From Leuctra nigra (lineage: Eukaryota > Arthropoda > Insecta > Plecoptera > Leuctridae), in the NCBI GenBank assembly GCA_934045905.1, contig OW203763.1, positions 19,040,948 through 19,104,947 of the forward strand: a stretch of 64,000 bases of DNA, given 5' to 3'. Of the stretch, positions 62,301 to 64,000 are shown in pieces. Position numbers and translations under genes: made by a program. The notes below the pieces were generated by a model. It was not told the DNA's origin and did no database searches. It saw only the letters and a list, made by a program, of their open reading frames with translations. The stretch's first letter is position 1. Every line of letters begins with the position of its first letter.

Positions 62301-63992
62301 ATAAATAGTATTCAAATATTCTTCTTCAGTTTTGTTTGTAGAAAACAATTCAAATTGTTTTCTTTTTTTCAAATTGTTTATTTCCTGAAAATAGGCTGAA
62401 AACATAAAAAATTTAGAAATTCGCGAATACCTACTATAAAATAAGTTCAAAGCAGATTTTTTTCTTTGCTTAAGTTACAACAATATGTGATATGTAAAAG
62501 TTCTTATTGCAAATTGGCCAGAAGGGAAGTTGCTCTGCAATTGGTGTTGATAACTATTGACTCGAGAGTGCAGGACATTTAAGTAACTAGGCATTTTTGA
62601 GAAATATAAAAAATTACTAATTTGGCTTTAAAATGAGGCTTAGGAATTGTAACTAGGCATTGCCTACTCCATTTGATTGTTTGGTATAGGTAATACAATA
62701 ATAATAGGGAACATGTGGAAGGGCTTTTCTACTACATACAACTATTTGCTTTTGGTCTAGGTAATATATGTGCAACATATTGGTGTCAAGTCAAGTGATT
62801 GTGTAAGATAAAAATCAAATTTGAAGGAAAACTTTTGCAGACCACTCTACATTAAGACAAATAAGAGTGTTAGATGTAGGCTAGAAAATCTCATGTTACC
62901 GTCTTGTCTGTATTGTACAGGACAAAGCTGACTCCACGGATTGGCTCCGCCTCACTAGTAACTTTGCCCGAGACATCGTAGCCGGCAACCACAAGTTTGT
63001 TGCCCTCAATTACTGTGTTCCCGCTGGTGACTTCCACTACGACATTATCTTTAGCCAGACGCCATTTGGCATGTTCAATTTTCACAGTGTATTTCCCAGG
63101 GAGAACAGGGGTGAACAAGAAATCTCCATTCTCACTCGTTTCAGTCTGCAAGCCAAGTTTTAAGCCCGAGGCAGTGTGGGAAAACAGTGAAACTTTCACA
63201 TTCCTTGGGCCGATGTCACTACCCAAACTTGTAACCTGTAAGAATAAAGAAAAATGTTGAATATCATTAACATTTTCATACTTGAAGAAAGACAAGGTAG
63301 CGGGAAGCATGAAGTTGTTACCTACAAATGGAATACTGAAGGGGATTTTCATCAATATATGCTATTTAAATATTCATGAAATGTTTCAATGCATAGGATT
63401 CTTTTTATTTTTAGTCAAGCTGTAGGGCTCCCAATATTTTTCCAATTGTTGACTAATTACCTATTACTTAGAATATTTTGATAAAAAGGTTGTTGACTTT
63501 GGTTAATGGTTATTGGTTTTCCCTCTAAATTAAGCATACAAACTTAATTGGCAATTTCAGGTATACTTTGGCTGGCCTCCACCTGGTTTGATGTACATTG
63601 TACACTGATATGATGGCAATATTTTCAGTGCAGAAAAAAGCACAAAAAACATTGATTTTTAAAAAAACTTTTGCCACTTTAAGAGAATGATTACCAGGAG
63701 GATGCTAGGGATTCATCCCACCTAGGTTTCTAGTACCAAACCTTCCCAGCATTTGTATCTCGACAGAAGAACTCCTGAATCTAATCAGGAGCAAGACCGG
63801 CAACAGGAATTGAACTTGGGCTTCCTGAATGCATTGTCTTAGCCAACTCTCTGTAATTCGGCTTGAAAACGTACGATACATGATTTGTTATACCTTTCCC
63901 TTGACAGCGAATCCCAGAAAATTGAAGTTGATGTCCTTGCCCTGACTGCAAGGATCTGTGACTCCGTCAATGTTCAACACAACTTCCTTAGG
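53370..63992 (-). CDS. NOMO: Nodal modulator (NOMO) homologue, 5'-truncated by window edge
   Basis: Twelve minus-strand exons: 63992-63894, 63235-62900, 62133-61891, 60925-60757, 59879-59588, 59450-59078, 56799-56168, 55988-55865, 55606-55413, 54734-54569, 54355-54272 and 53981-53370. All introns have GT...AG ends and the phases agree, giving 1,107 codons plus stop, compared with about 1,220 residues in vertebrate NOMO. The first ~110 residues lie past the window. Diagnostic family segments include VAGYDVSGKV, the run ending PMMKEFRFEPSSQMI, EKEGYVITG and SLNGEPEDG. The protein is a string of Ig-like or carboxypeptidase-regulatory-like beta-sandwich modules in the ER lumen, then one membrane helix near the C-terminus (LALVLVGILVIGYL) and a basic tail (VKSRKT). 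NOMO works with nicalin and TMEM147 in the ER-membrane complex associated with Sec61 during multipass protein insertion (established for the family). No frameshift or missing module is evident. Confidence 0.96.
54980..55052 (-). repeat. tRNA-like sequence (SINE head or tRNA pseudogene) in a NOMO intron
   Basis: The minus strand gives a 73-nt cloverleaf: GCCTCCT/AGGAGGA acceptor stem (first pair mismatched), D-arm GCTC...GCGC (one mismatch), anticodon stem CTGGA/TTCAG with a 7-nt loop, and a perfect T-arm CTGGG-TTCGAAT-CCCAG. The anticodon would be AGA (Ser), but the variable loop is the short 5-nt type, not the long arm of tRNA-Ser, and base 37 is C. The 5' part resembles elongator tRNA-Met. 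A pseudogene or tRNA-derived SINE is therefore likelier than a working tRNA. Confidence 0.6.
57359..57658. mobile_element. Near-perfect palindromic MITE (about 300 bp) in a NOMO intron
   Basis: Arms 57359-57470 and 57547-57658, 112 bp each, match at 111 positions when one is reverse-complemented; the single difference is in CGAT(T/G)TTTATATT. The spacer is 76 bp. If the ends are TTAAAG...CTTTAA, a TTA trinucleotide lies immediately outside on both sides, compatible with the 3-bp target duplication of PIF/Harbinger elements. No coding sequence. Confidence 0.85.
58439..58652. mobile_element. TA-flanked MITE with CACTTGGCCAAAC ends (214 bp)
   Basis: The left end CACTTGGCCAAACAAAAATT is mirrored by the right end AATTTTTGTTTGGCCGAGTG; the terminal inverted repeat extends about 35 bp. 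TA dinucleotides abut both ends (58437-58438 and 58653-58654). The TA duplication and lack of coding capacity fit a Tc1/mariner-superfamily MITE. A relative lies at 61466-61683. Confidence 0.8.
60465..60729 (+). mobile_element. tRNA-derived SINE with A/B boxes and poly(A) tail
   Basis: Box A (TGGCCGAGTGG, 60469-60479) and box B (GGTTCGATTCC, 60511-60521) lie 32 bp apart as in a pol III promoter. A non-tRNA body of about 200 bp follows and ends GTTAAGCCCCAGAC plus nine A. The head resembles type II tRNAs (Leu or Ser). It lies in a NOMO intron, antisense to the gene. Both promoter boxes are intact, so the copy is relatively young. Target duplications were not identified. Confidence 0.85.
61081..61456. 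mobile_element. hAT-type MITE (376 bp) with 8-bp target duplication
   Basis: The left end is CAGTGGTCGGCAACCTGCGG; the right end, reverse-complemented, is CAGGGGTCCGCAACCTTTTT. Exact 8-bp duplications CACTAGGT flank it at 61073-61080 and 61457-61464, the diagnostic length for hAT insertions. The interior has short GCGGCT and CCCTGC(G/C)GGGCAA motifs and no transposase. It lies in a NOMO intron. Confidence 0.9.
61466..61683. mobile_element. TA-flanked MITE with CACTTGGCCA ends (218 bp)
   Basis: The left end CACTTGGCCACAGTAAAATC is mirrored by the right end ending CTTTGGCCAAGTG. TA flanks both sides (61464-61465 and 61684-61685). Ends and length match the 58439-58652 element, although the interior differs, so both belong to one family. 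Its left TA overlaps the last base of the neighbouring hAT target duplication. Confidence 0.8.
63760..63860 (-). repeat. Degenerate tRNA-derived SINE in a NOMO intron
   Basis: The minus strand reads GTTGGCTAAGACAATGCATT (box-A-like), then AAGTTCAATTCCTG (box-B-like) about 20 bp later. No tail or duplication is visible. Confidence 0.4.
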
Positions 63993-64000
63993 CTGGAAAC

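Overview
The window looks like an AT-rich insect nuclear scaffold. The reasons are spliced genes with long introns, an arthropod-type core promoter (TATA box plus TCAGT initiator), tRNA-derived SINEs with A and B boxes, several miniature inverted-repeat transposons and one 200-N assembly gap. I see nothing bacterial or viral. A hemipteran-like insect is my guess, but the sequence does not prove the order.

Layout. Positions 1-21.6 kb hold no gene I can defend. They contain small palindromic elements (3.84, 4.2 and 9.6-10.0 kb), a 199-bp tandem duplication (6.05-6.45 kb), a 46-bp satellite of seven copies (15.78-16.10 kb), G-rich tracts and one weak candidate exon (11.9 kb, minus strand). From 21.6 to 29.7 kb there are two plus-strand leucine-rich-repeat (LRR) type I membrane receptors in tandem: a single-coding-exon protein of 583 aa and a two-coding-exon protein of 787 aa. 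A CACGTG-rich minisatellite of about 35 units lies at 31.77-32.83 kb, and a 142-bp near-perfect hairpin element at 33.4 kb. On the minus strand, 35.13-43.0 kb is a small gene for a secreted or membrane protein of about 145 aa with a textbook promoter (CCAAT, TATA, Inr) and a 54-nt noncoding first exon. At 46.79-48.56 kb (plus) is a three-exon gene for a 159-aa His-rich protein with a signal peptide and a hydrophobic segment. The intervals between 43-46.7 and 48.6-53.2 kb are intergenic and repeat-rich.

The last 10.7 kb (53.2-64 kb, minus strand) is the 3' part of a Nodal modulator (NOMO) orthologue. I reconstructed twelve coding exons with consistent phases (1,107 codons plus stop); only roughly the first tenth of the protein lies beyond the right edge. 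NOMO is an ER-membrane protein of the NOMO-nicalin-TMEM147 complex, associated with the Sec61 translocon for multipass proteins.

The genes do not form one pathway, although four of the four confident products enter the secretory route. I found no unambiguous new biological system. The most unusual things are the strict two-repeat Cys/Asn alternation in the second LRR receptor, the His-rich orphan gene, and a dense set of young miniature transposons, including hairpins of precursor-microRNA size and several insertions packed into NOMO introns.
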